Assembly: GCA_026027325.1 (NCBI GenBank)
Contig: JAMSLZ010000007.1
Coordinates: 1,612,001-1,676,000 of the forward strand
Direction: 5' to 3'
Length of the DNA: 64,000 nt
Origin: Actinomucor elegans
Lineage: Eukaryota; Mucoromycota; Mucoromycetes; Mucorales; Mucoraceae
Shown: positions 12,296 through 23,280 of the stretch, in pieces
Position numbering within the stretch: the stretch's first letter is position 1
Layout: each line of letters opens with the position of its first letter
Made by a program: the position numbers and the translations under genes
Notes under the pieces: model-generated
Seen by the model: only the letters and a program-made list of their open reading frames with translations
Told to the model about the DNA's origin: nothing
The model's database searches: none

Positions 12296-13213
12296 GCAAT
12301 TAGTAAACAATTAGCAGTAGTTAATATATCTACCAATAGCATGAATTTACGCTTGGAACTGTGCCAACAGGAACAAAGTTCTTGGCGTAAGCACACTAAT
12401 GATAATTATTTTCCTTCGGCTAAAAGAGGTCATCAGTCATTGAAAATCAATGATTCGTATATATCTAACAAAATTGACGTTAACTATTATCCTATTAATG
12501 ATTGAATCAGAATGAGCCATTACTGAGGTTTAAAATAGATACATAATAAAACACATTGTCATTGCTACAATGGACTGTTGCATATTTTGTATTATCATAT
12601 CATGAATTTACTAGATTATAACATCCCTATCCGTGAATTTGTTTTGATATTTTTACTTAACACTTTATTTTATTTTACTACAGAAGCATTTAATTTTCAC
12701 TGCTCGTAATGACATATGATGGCAAATCAAGCTTATGGAACTAACAACGAGAAACAACATCTACTGGATTTACTATGTTTTGGGCTCTCTTGTTATAGTA
12801 GCTCGGGATACTTCACATAAAGTCGAAAAGACAACAGTCCTTGAAAAGATTGAAGTAACTCACATAATTCCACATAGGTACGCAGTAGTATATCCATAAC
12901 GTATGATTATTTTTTAACTTTATTACTGCTAATAATGAACTAATATCATTTATTCTGTTGAAATAGGAGCTTTGTGAGTTGATTAAGCCAAAAATTCCGC
13001 GACGCCACTTACAGCTTAATATTTAAAGGCAGTACGAACAATCTATACAAATTGTATAAAATGATTAATGAAGGTTTGTCAAAACTACTATTATCAGATT
13101 ATGAGTTTCAGCTCTATTTCGCATGTATAACTGTGACTGTGGTAGATTTGGCTTTGAATTCATATTGAAGTCGAGATCTTGGAACTACCAATGCCTTTTT
13201 CTTTATTTTAACC

Positions 13214-15422
13214 ATGGCTGATAATAATATTGTCGATAGCAGTCAGTACATATGTCACAAAGAAAATTAAATATTAATATCTAATGTTTCTAGTTATTAA
13301 CAATTATCTTGCTACAACTTCCAAGCCCTATTCTCTTAAAAAACTATTTCTTGAACGTGAATCTTGTATTTTTAGAGAGTGCGCGGAAATTGGTGCTGCT
13401 TCCGTTTGGAAAGAAAGATTAAAACAGGCAGTGAAAGATAAAGACTTGAATGTAAGCAATAGGTGTTCTATATCGAATCCAAGGAATTCACTATGATTTT
13501 TATTATTTTAGCTCGAGGACATTGTGAAAGAATTTCCCAACTGGACCGAGATCCGTAAAAAATTTAAAAGAGTAGGTTTATATTCTTACCTAATAAAACA
13601 ATGTATGTATCTAATGTTTGAAATAATTATTTACATACAAGCAGATTGTATCAGAGAAGGAAAAACAGGTAAAAGTAAACCCAGTAATAGTATTTTTGCA
13701 GTATCTAATTGCTTTAAAAATCTGCAGAAATCGTCACTCACAACTGATGCAAGCGATTCTATTTCTACGTCTTTAATATCACTATCCAATAAGAATACCA
13801 CATCCTCTATTATCAAGGGAAATAAAAGACGAATGGGTAAGCTATTAAAAGAAAACCATAGTTTGATTTTTTTCGTATACAAATACTGGATTTGCATAAA
13901 CAGATGATGAAGAAATTTCAGATGATGAGAGACGTAAACGGACAACGATGGCGTTACTGAAGCGTGTAGAAGGTGAAGTAAAGCGAGAAGGGTTAGAGGT
14001 AGCTCGAATAGTTTTTTCTATGAATGTTATTTTCATTCATTGTACATCGTTTAGGGCCCATACACGATTATCATGGATCAATATCGCAAAAAGGCTTTGA
14101 ATCTTTATCACGAAAAGGCTATCCTTTCTAACAATCATTTTCTGTACGTTCTCCATTTTCATTACTGAACTACAAGCGCAAGTCACAAAGCATGGCGTCT
14201 CTGTATTACTTGTCGGATGACTGCATCTAATCTCTTGTATTATATTAGGTCTCTTGTACATATCTACGCATTAAGCAGAAACATAAATTCTTCTGTTTCA
14301 AAATACTTTGGAATCCAACGTCATTCAGAATTCGTCAAAAATATAATCCCAGATATCAGGTCTGATCTTGATAACACTTTTATCAATGGCTGGAGCTTGA
14401 ATTTATTTAAAGCTGACCCTGCCAATACTTGGATCCAAAATACGAAACTTGTTCTGAAAACAGTCCAAAATATTGAAGATACCGACATGGATTACAACGT
14501 CTTGGCAGCTAGTTATCTTACGAGAATGTAAACTTATTTACAATTTGTATATTTTGAGTAGTAATAATCTACTTAATTAATTGTTACTTTAGTTTCCCTT
14601 CTCTATCTAATGGAATAAGTAGCAGTGCCTATGAAGACACATTGGTTCAAACTTTTATTGAATTTTTGTTAGAGCCAATGTTTGAATCCTTGGAGAATAT
14701 TTATTGTAACTGGTAAAAATGGATACTTTCATCAACACAGGCCAAGCATCTAACATTTGAACTATACTAAATAGGGGTACTTGCGCTTTGGCAAATAACA
14801 ACACTTATAAACCTAACTATTTGATGAGTATCAGACTTGATTCTGAAAAATACAATCTGATTGCTGTTGAAGTAATGTCTTGCTCAGGTATCTATACCGG
14901 GCCCATTGTACAACTCACGAAGCTTGCCATCGAGCTTAAGATCATGCTGGACTATATCATCCAAGAAAGTCCAAATATTGAAAACCCCGAGGTATTTGGT
15001 ATTTTGCTTCAAGGTAAGTAGCGTAGTTCGAACTATGTAAATTATATAAGGATATTAATGCTTGAAAAAGGAAACGTTTGTACTTTGTATAAACTTACTT
15101 TGAATGGAATAGCCCAATATTTGTACATCGAATTAGCTACCTTTAACTTGATAACAAAATCCACAGATCTTGGGAGGCTTTACAGTATCATAAACCACAT
15201 GTACGGCTTCAGGGTAAGTTGACATACTTGGAAAAAAAAGATAGGCAATTGATTTTTATATCATGACAGAGCATTGTGGTGAAAATGGCCGAAAGATTGG
15301 AAACAAGTATTTTGAAAAAAACTAATTGTGATGGAAATGGAGACGAAGAAGCCAATAGCAAGTTGCTTGATATGATCAGACCAAATTGTTCATACGAGAT
15401 TGATATTGTGCAAAGAAAATAA
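13214..15422 (+). CDS. Paralogue A of a lineage-specific family with a degenerate PD-(D/E)XK-like site
   Basis: Twelve exons can be joined in frame: 13214-13241, 13294-13451, 13512-13571, 13645-13668, 13728-13836, 13904-13998, 14055-14143, 14249-14527, 14593-14712, 14775-15013, 15113-15213, 15270-15422. This gives 484 residues. The first tiny exon is the least certain. The gene aligns with the one at 19742 exon by exon. Shared blocks include SLVHIYALSR, VLAASYLTR, a DTLVQTFIEFLLEPMFESLE segment and NPEVFGILLQG. The last is followed by QYLYIELATFNLIT and LYSIINHMYGFR. I recall similar unnamed proteins as expanded families in Mucorales. The C-terminal half resembles a restriction-endonuclease-like fold. 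Here the expected Asp is Asn (KPNY, codon 14815-14817), and the expected E-x-K is E-V-M (14869-14877), so catalysis is unlikely. Function unknown. Confidence 0.75.
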
Positions 15423-15714
15423 AGTGCTCTTGTGTTTGTACCAACAGGAATGTTTGTGGCAAGGTAGCTATCCTTCTCTGACTACTACTAGCTATAAAAT
15501 AACACACGCAAAAGCATCTGAAGCTGTTTATAGGGCTTAATACATCCGTAAAATACAATCATTTCATCACCATAATTTAAGAGATCCACTATATAACCTT
15601 ATTTAAGTGAACAGAAAAAATAAACAGTTGATGAATGAAGAATACAATATGTTGATTATGCTGCGTTTTAACAAAAGTTTTAATATATTTAAAAAAATTT
15701 CGTGTACAGAAAAC

Positions 15715-15785
15715 TTGTCTAATCCGATAGCTAACCAAGATCGGTCGAAACAATTGTAGATCTATAGACTTCTCATCTTATTGAA
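15715..15785 (-). repeat. Dispersed degenerate repeat, reverse copy downstream of paralogue A
   Basis: The complement reads GTCTATAGATCTACAATTG then TTTCGACCGATCTTGG. It occupies the same relative place as the reverse copy downstream of the relic at 10289-10607. Confidence 0.45.
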
Positions 15786-16674
15786 TTGAAACTTCCAAAT
15801 ATTGATTTTTGATTTAACTATAGTTTCTTGGTAAACCATCTGGCCTTGTATCGTTAGTGATTTGCTTTGACTATGGAGCGTTTGATTTCGTAGTTTATTC
15901 GGAATAGTAGATGATAGTTGGAGGATACCAGGCCAATGAAAACTTACATTAATGTCACAAATTATTCTGGACTATTTATTTCGATTTAAAGGGTGCCTCC
16001 TGTCTTTTGTAGGTGATATATTTGACAATATATATAATAATAAGAGAAAGTGTATATTCTATCAATATATATATATATATATATATCTTGCAATGAAACG
16101 GTAATCAAAAGGCGATTAGAACACATAAGAGTTTGTATGCACAATTTATATATCAATTAAATAATATGGTAACCTTGGCGGTTTTGGGAGGTAATTAACA
16201 TACAATCTTTAAAATTAGCATGTATCTGGACGATACTATGCGGCGTCAAGATACAAAGCACTACACATATTTAAGATCTCCGCTCATCTAACCTGGCAAT
16301 TATAATACAATATATAATAGATCTCAAGCTGTGTAATATAGATATCTTGGTCTTTTCTTTTACATTAATAAACAAACTACACGTTCAGCGTGATCGAATT
16401 ACTATAGTCCCTTTTTGTAGTAGAAATAATTTTATATTCCATATAACTCTCAAACCTATCAATAAATAAGAAAATATTTATTGTAAAAAGTACGTCGGTT
16501 CTTCGTAAAAATAGACATAAGAGGAATTTACTATATATACATTTTCGACCCGAAACACAACACTACTATAAAGTGTATTACATTATTCACAGTAAGAATA
16601 AACAGATGTTTACAAACTTATGTGTGATTAGCTTTTTATATACAAACTTCTATTAAAAATACATCGGTCCTTTC

Positions 16675-16675
<1 letters not shown>

Positions 16676-16711
<36 letters not shown>
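16676..16711 (+). repeat. 36-base poly-A run
   Basis: An uninterrupted A-run, the longest in the window. Homopolymers like this are common here and are a likely source of length errors in an assembly. Confidence 0.9.
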
Positions 16712-16713
<2 letters not shown>

Positions 16714-19700
16714 TTGCGATTTAGGCATTTATTGATCCAAAACACAGTACTATAAAAGCGCAAGAGCTTCCTCGTTATAAGAAGGAATATAATAATAAAG
16801 TTAATCAAGAAGAAAGTGAAATGTATGAAAACGTAGGGTAGATTCCAAAAGTCATCCTATAAAGGCATAGCAGTAGAAATTTCCATTTATATATATATTG
16901 GTTACTGTCAATGCAATGGCCTTCTTTTGATGTACGTAAAAGAGCAAAACCTCATCTAAACCAATGAAAACCCCAAGATAATTTTCAATTTTTAATGAAG
17001 ACATATAGAATATCATCTGCTTTCGAACCTACTGATTGCCCTGAAAGAATATCAAGTTTTGAACTACAGGTTTAATGCATAAAGCATATGATGGCTTGCT
17101 TCGGTAAATAAATATAATAAATAAGCTTTCAGTAGCATAGAGGATGACCAAAGGCTTGTCTCGAAGATCGACACATAGATAATTCAATGATTTCAGAGAA
17201 ATATATGACAAATAACATTCTTCTTTCTAATAAACTAGTTCCTTAAGACTATGTATTCTTGTAAATTAGTGTTAAAGGAATTCAAAGCCTTCGTTATATG
17301 GCACCAGTTTGATAATAAGAATATGTCAAGCACTGTTACATGACTCAAGGCTATTGCTTGTTATATCGTGTCATGACTGTAGCAAGTATGTTTGTGCGTA
17401 CCGTTTTACATTGTGATGATATTAAAATAGTACGTACAGAAAAAATATTTCGCATACGATCGTTGTTAAACTATAATCAAAGTCATCATTCACTTCCTTT
17501 ATTCAGTTATTTGCAAATATACATGAAGAAATAGAAAAATGAGGCTCAGTTTGAGTTCAACGATAACTCAAGAGTTTGAAAGAAACACCTCGTAACATTT
17601 ACTCGTGTAATTCCAAAGGTAATGTTATTCATGATAGTAATATGTTTCATATACAATGTTTGGGTTGGGACTTCATCATTGGAATAGCACACTAAATACA
17701 ATACCATCTAGTAAATGAGATACATTCAGTAGTATTTTAATTCCAAGTGTAAAGCCTTGTGTTCATTTCCCTAAGTGTGCATGATGTACAACTGAGTCAA
17801 ATAGGAAAAAATAGGTATTTTTTCCAAATGTAGATGCGACAGTATTTCTTCAGACTTTCTAGTACATACTTTCATTGGTATAGAGCCATAAGGGTTATTC
17901 CATTAGAAAGATAATGTTTTCTAACGATTTTTCAGAATTTATAGCTCCATGCATTTTTTTTAAAAAGAAGCTTTATGGTTCTTGATAGATATTAAAAGTA
18001 AGAACTGTCCATGCATGGCATCGAACCTTGGTTGCGATTCTCTTCCTGGACTTAGAATAAAAAAAAAGATATTAAGAGAATAAGCAAATTAATTTAATTT
18101 TTCACAATATTTATTAGTATTACCTATGGTTGGTACATATAATATGCTATATTATTCCTCAGCGGTAAGAAGCATATACTAAAGGTGAAAAATTAATTAA
18201 TGTTGTTTCTTAATACATAAGAGGCTTAAATGAAACTTAGATCCAGAAAGCAAAAGAGTTTCTTACAAACGTTAAAATAAAACGATGCATATGGTGGGTC
18301 ATTTAAAGTGTATTTTGTCATATTGGTCAAAGATCGTTATAACTTTTAAATGAAATTAATCTCTATTGAATGATTAACAGATTTTTTGATCGATCATCAT
18401 GGTTTAACGACATGGCTAATTAGGAGCTTCATACTTTCGAAGGCCTGCTGAATTTCTTGCGGCCGTCGTTTAACTGTATTGCAAGCGATGTACTATGCAC
18501 ACCACTAGTTAATTTGTGAAGAATTTACTTCGCAATTTCTGTCTACCTGTGGTATAGTTATTATTTCTAAATAATCAGTAGCTATTTGTATTTATTAATT
18601 TTTTGATTGATAGCAGAGTCAAACTCGGAATTGCGCCGATAGGACGGAACATAAGCCTTGAGAAAATATCTTGACATAAAAACGTTCCAATGATAGTTGG
18701 TTTTCTTTCAGTTGAAGAGACTTTTTCCAAAATTCATCCGCCAGCGAAACTAATGCTCTTTATGTATATAATAAAACTTAAATGCACTGTTATAATATTA
18801 ACGGACAACTAAAGAATAAATTATTACAATGGTTGTTAAAATCAAGGTGTAATATGCAGCTATTGTTGCAGCATATATTGTATCATCGTATCTTAAAAAT
18901 ATATATTATTTCATTTGCATGTTACATTACTGTTGTAGTTTTTATATCATTTAATCAGAATTTGACAGTTACGATCCTTGTCTCCAAGTTAGAACAATAT
19001 CTCTAATTTTCATTTGAAAATAAAGTAGGCCTATTTTTTTCACTGGGTTATTTATTATTTTGGCGGCTTTCATCACCATTATTCATAACAACGTATGATA
19101 AAAAAAATCAAGCTTATATGACGAACACCATATAAAGGGTATTATATAAACTTGCAGTGCTTTAAATCTTCTTGTTATGCCAACTTGAAACTGTTAGGGA
19201 TAAGAGTATAGGTTACTGAACACAAAATTCCAGGCATTCTAAACTTTAAAAGCCACTACATTTAAGATATCTAATCACGGTTACGAATGGTCTAAGATTA
19301 CAAAAATTTGAACTGCACTCGTAATATTAAAAAGAGAAAAAGAGTTGAAAAATGCATGAAAGCTCACGTAATCTAACATAAGGGCACGATTAAAGTATAG
19401 TATATATGATCTATCACCTGAAACTTTAATAGTGTGTGCTACCTCAATCTTCCAAGCCTATTTTGCGAACAAGACTTTTTTTTTGTGGCAAGCGTTTTAT
19501 GATCCTGCTTGCTATCTGATGCTCAAAACAACGTTCGTTTGATTGAATAAAAATGGTTAACACAATCGAAGTAGTGAACTGATATGCAAAAATGGGATGA
19601 TTTATAGATAGATAGTGTCAGAATGGGTATTCCTGCTTCTTTTTCGTGTGTAGGGTAGTGACAGTAATGCCTTTGACTTTAAATTTGTATTTAAGGCCGA

Positions 19701-19741
19701 GATCTTGGAATTGCTGAAGCTTTTTATCTCTCACTTTACAC

Positions 19742-21955
19742 ATGAAGTTTGTCAACGAACCTGGCAATAATAATCTACCCTTAGAAAAGATTAATAAACC
19801 ACTTTATGATATTTTTAAAGAATATCTCAAGAAGGCACAAACAACTAAAAAGTACTCCCTTGAAAACTTATTCCTTCATCATAGTACTTCCATTTTTCAA
19901 GAGTGTGAAAAACTTTCAAAACTTCCAAAGATTTCTAGATGGAAAACGTGGTTAAATCAAATAGTAAAAGAAGAAGACTTGGATGTAAATCATGTAGAGA
20001 TTCTATGATGAATCCAAGGTATTTACTGCAATTTTTTTTATTATCTTAGAACAACGACATTGAGAATAAATGGTTCAACTGGAGCAAAATCTGTTTTGAT
20101 TTCAAAGATGTAAGTGTTTCTTGGCTAATAAAATAATGAATGTGCTTGACATTTGATAAACTTTAACCTTCAGTTCAAAACTCGAAACGGTAAAGTGCAA
20201 CAGGTATGAAGGAACTTGATAGAAGCATTATATCACAGCGTCTAATTGCTTCTCAAATCAGGAGGAATCAGCCGTTGGCAGTAGCGCCTCTGCTTCCGAG
20301 CCTTCAACGCCTAAACCCAAAAAGAATATTATTTCATCTCTCGATAAAAAAAAGAAGGAAGAACAAAGTAAGCTATTAGAAGAAACCCATAAACTGATAT
20401 TTTTCATGTATTGAATTTGTATAAAAAGATAAAGCAAGAGATATTCCAAACGGTAGGAAACCTGAACCAAAGACAAATGTTCGGTTGATCACAGTAGATC
20501 CTAAAGTGGATCGGAGCAACGACGTGGTATGCAATAATTTTTTTTTTATGATTTTCATTAATCATACGTTGCTTAGGACAAATATACTAAAAAAATGGAC
20601 AAGTATCGCAATAAAGCTTTGGACCTTTACAAGAAAAAAAAGAAACTCGAGAGCGAGGAATTTTTGTAAGTCCCCTTCATTTTTCGCTGTTTGTCCATAG
20701 GCATGAATCACAAAGAAATACGTGTCTACATTGCTTGTTGAATAACAACCTCTAATTTTTTTTTGTTCTTTTAGGTCTCTTGTACATATCTATATAATCC
20801 GCAGAGGCGACCAAAACTACTTTAACAAAGACGAACATACTTATCTTACGAAAAAGTTTATCCCAGATATCAAATACGATATTAATAGTGTTAAAATCAA
20901 TGAATGGGTCTCGGTATTAGACAAAGTTGATCCATCCATTAACTGGGTCAACAGTGCGAGACTGGGGATGAAAACTGTCGTTACAACGAAAGAAAAAAAA
21001 TTCAGGTCTTGATATTTTGGATTGTGAACTTTCGGAATGCGATGTTTTGGCAGCTGCCTATCTCACTCGCATGTAAATCTATTTTAAAGAAGTATGGTTC
21101 AAGCAATGAATATTTTACTCAATTTCTTAATTTAGCTTTCCAGTCCTGGCAATAAGAAACAGTTACAGAAATATTGAAGATACTGTGGTTCAAACGTACA
21201 TTGAATCTATATTAAAACCTATATTTCAATCAATTGAATATTCGATTTGCGACTGGTAAGAATAGTTACTTTCAGTAAATATAGGTCAAACGCCTAACTT
21301 TTGGACTATATTGAATAGGGCAAATGGCAGTTTGGAGAATGGTTCATTCCGGCCTGATTTTTTGTTTAGCGCCGAACCTTTGCAGCAGAGATACAATCTG
21401 GTCGTGCTTGAGGCAAAGCCTTTAAAAAAGGCTACAAATGGGGATCTTTTTGATTTTATAAAACTCGGCATGGAGATGAGGATCATGCTCGATGCCATCA
21501 TTGAGGATTATCCAAATATTGAAGATCCCGAAGTGTTCGGTATTCTGTTTCAGGGTAATACGATGTAAATCAAGCTATGTAAATAACACAAGATACTAAC
21601 GCTTGAAAAAGAAACTACTTGTACTTTGTATAAACTTGTTTTGAATAGATCAGAGCAATATTTGTACATTGAATTGGCTAGTTTTAACTTGATAACTAAG
21701 CGAACAGACCTTGGTAATCTTTACAGTATCATGAGCCATATGTACGGGTTTAGAGTAAGTTGATATAGTGTTTCCTTATTATGTAAAGAGAAGTAATTGA
21801 CTCTTATGTTATCACAGAAGCTTGTGGTGGAGATGTTCAACAAACTGAACTCGAGCGGTGAGGTTAAGGCCAGTAGTGATAAAAACGATGGCAAAAATGA
21901 TAAAAAAAAGGATTCAGATCTTTGGTATAAGTGTGTGACTAAGAAGAAGAAATAA
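19742..21955 (+). CDS. Paralogue B with intact PD-(D/E)XK-like motif and one homopolymer frameshift
   Basis: This is a paralogue of the gene at 13214 with the same intron positions. Eleven exons: 19742-19984, 20050-20109, 20174-20203, 20262-20367, 20429-20526, 20577-20665, 20775-21072, 21136-21255, 21319-21554, 21654-21754, 21818-21955. It is about 505 residues if the frame is continuous. It begins MKFVNEPGNNN. A low-complexity Ser/Lys-rich linker precedes a block around YRNKALDLYKKKKKLESEEF. The C-terminal half has RPDF (Asp at 21356-21358) and, 17 residues later, LEAKP (Glu 21410-21412, Lys 21416-21418). This is the order expected of a PD-(D/E)XK nuclease-like core. It ends with a Lys-rich tail. 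In exon 7 the frame breaks at an 8-A run (20993-21000); one A fewer would restore similarity to paralogue A. Either a very recent pseudogene or a sequencing error. Function unknown. Confidence 0.7.
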
Positions 21956-23280
21956 ACATAAATTATTCGTATATCTGTGTCAACAGTAACGTTTCTGGAT
22001 AGCCTAATGAAAATAACCCTATCTAACTACATGCATCAGATATGATATTATTTAGCTAATTTTGAACGAGGTTTTTACAGAACATTAGATCTAGTTTATA
22101 CGAAGTACAGTTAATTATTAACAAAAAACATTAAGTGTGCTTCAGTTAATCAGAAGTTTTAGTAGATATATCAGCTCATTCTAATGGTAGATTGATTTGT
22201 AGATGAAATATTTGACTGAGAAAGGTTGAGAAATCTATAGATTTGTACAACTCCAGCTTAATGTAAGTAGTTTACAACCTATCATAAAAAACACAATGTT
22301 CATCATAGGAATCAATAACTCAGTCAAATAGTAACTGTAGTAAATTCAATCGTTTACTCTGAGTGCGTACTAATCATCGGATGTGGCATTAAGCCAGAAT
22401 CGGCTAAAAAATGCAATAATGGGCTTTTTCAACGAATAATCTGTAGATATGTAGATCTTTCGACTGACCTTGATCAAAAGGTGTATCTGATAATTATTCA
22501 CTATTTAGGGCGAGTATTTTCTATTCATTAAAATATTTGTTAATCTGAAGTACAGTTAATTTAATGAATTAGCTAGTTAATTGATAACGATTGCAAATAA
22601 CATTCATTTCATATAGTCTACTAGATCTAGTGATCTGTAAATTTTTTGACCAATCCCAGTTGAATGTTGCATCTGATAAGTATTTATACTCAAGATGGGC
22701 TAATTATAATGCGATCAATATATCACATCCTTCTTTAAATTAATTAGTTGTAAATAACACACATACTTTATACAAGCTAAATGTAATGATCTATAGACCT
22801 CTGAGTAGATCTCATTTTGTACGCCGAGCGAGCTGTTGTATCTACTTGAATCTTTCCTTGACCCTAACTCAGTCAATCTAATAGACTTGTATGATATAAG
22901 GCATTCGACTGTAGATATCTAGCCCGATCTCAGTTAAATACCATATCTGATGAGTGATCCATACTCGGAAAAAATTGTCGCATCTTGCAAGATCTTAAAT
23001 TAACCTCAGCTCTGGTTATACTGTTTTTCGCCATTGCCCTAAATGATGTGTTCCGGACCAAAACAAAGCGTATCAGTAAACATAAAATCCTGCTGAAGAG
23101 GTTACATGGAAGAAATGGCATGGTTATTTATTATTTTAAAATGATGAATTGTATATATAGTAAAAAGCAAAAGCATTGTAAGAAAAGGGAAGAGGGAGAA
23201 TGGAACGACTTGATGCGTATAATAATAATGTACATAATAGGTGGTTTTTTTTTTCTTGTTAAAAAGAAAGAGATATAGAT
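21956..23280. other. Intergenic block rich in dispersed repeat copies
   Basis: No gene supported. Most of 22365-22985 consists of successive copies of the dispersed repeat in both orientations. Open frames near 22985-23340 overlap repeat-derived DNA and the 3' flank of the CAS1-like gene. Confidence 0.6.
22365..22985 (+). repeat. Cluster of four or five degenerate copies of the dispersed repeat
   Basis: A reverse copy covers about 22365-22425. Forward cores follow near 22472 (GATCAAAAGGTGTATCTGA), 22658 (AGTTGAATGTTGCATCTGAT), 22831 (AGCTGTTGTATCTAC) and 22931 (CAGTTAAATACCATATCTGA). The stretches between cores are themselves similar, for example AATTAGTTGTAAATAACACA ahead of one copy and GATTGCAAATAACATTCATT ahead of another. 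The first three forward cores are 186 and 173 bases apart. Confidence 0.55.

Larger units (their letters stand above)
9417..13213. other. Long gene-poor block with paralogue relic and repeats
   Basis: Apart from the 3' relic of a paralogue (10289-10607) and repeat copies, I see no supportable gene. An open frame at 9913-10188 encodes a basic polypeptide that I do not recognise and that has no flanking splice extension. The remainder is AT-rich. Confidence 0.55.
15423..19741. other. Gene-poor AT-rich region between the two paralogues
   Basis: No gene supported. It contains a TA microsatellite near 16063-16086, a 36-base poly-A run (16676-16711) and a reverse copy of the dispersed repeat at about 15715-15785. 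Open frames near 17340 and 18782 are short, match no family I know and have no splice-consistent extension. Confidence 0.6.

Noticed and set aside
18005..18055. Possible tRNA fragment on the minus strand (AAGGTTCGATGCC resembles a T arm).
   Set aside because: No acceptor stem, D arm or anticodon arm could be folded around it.
20965..21006. A very short intron removing the 8-A run of paralogue B instead of a frameshift.
   Set aside because: The only GT-AG pair that would fit is about 30 bases long, well below every other intron in the window.
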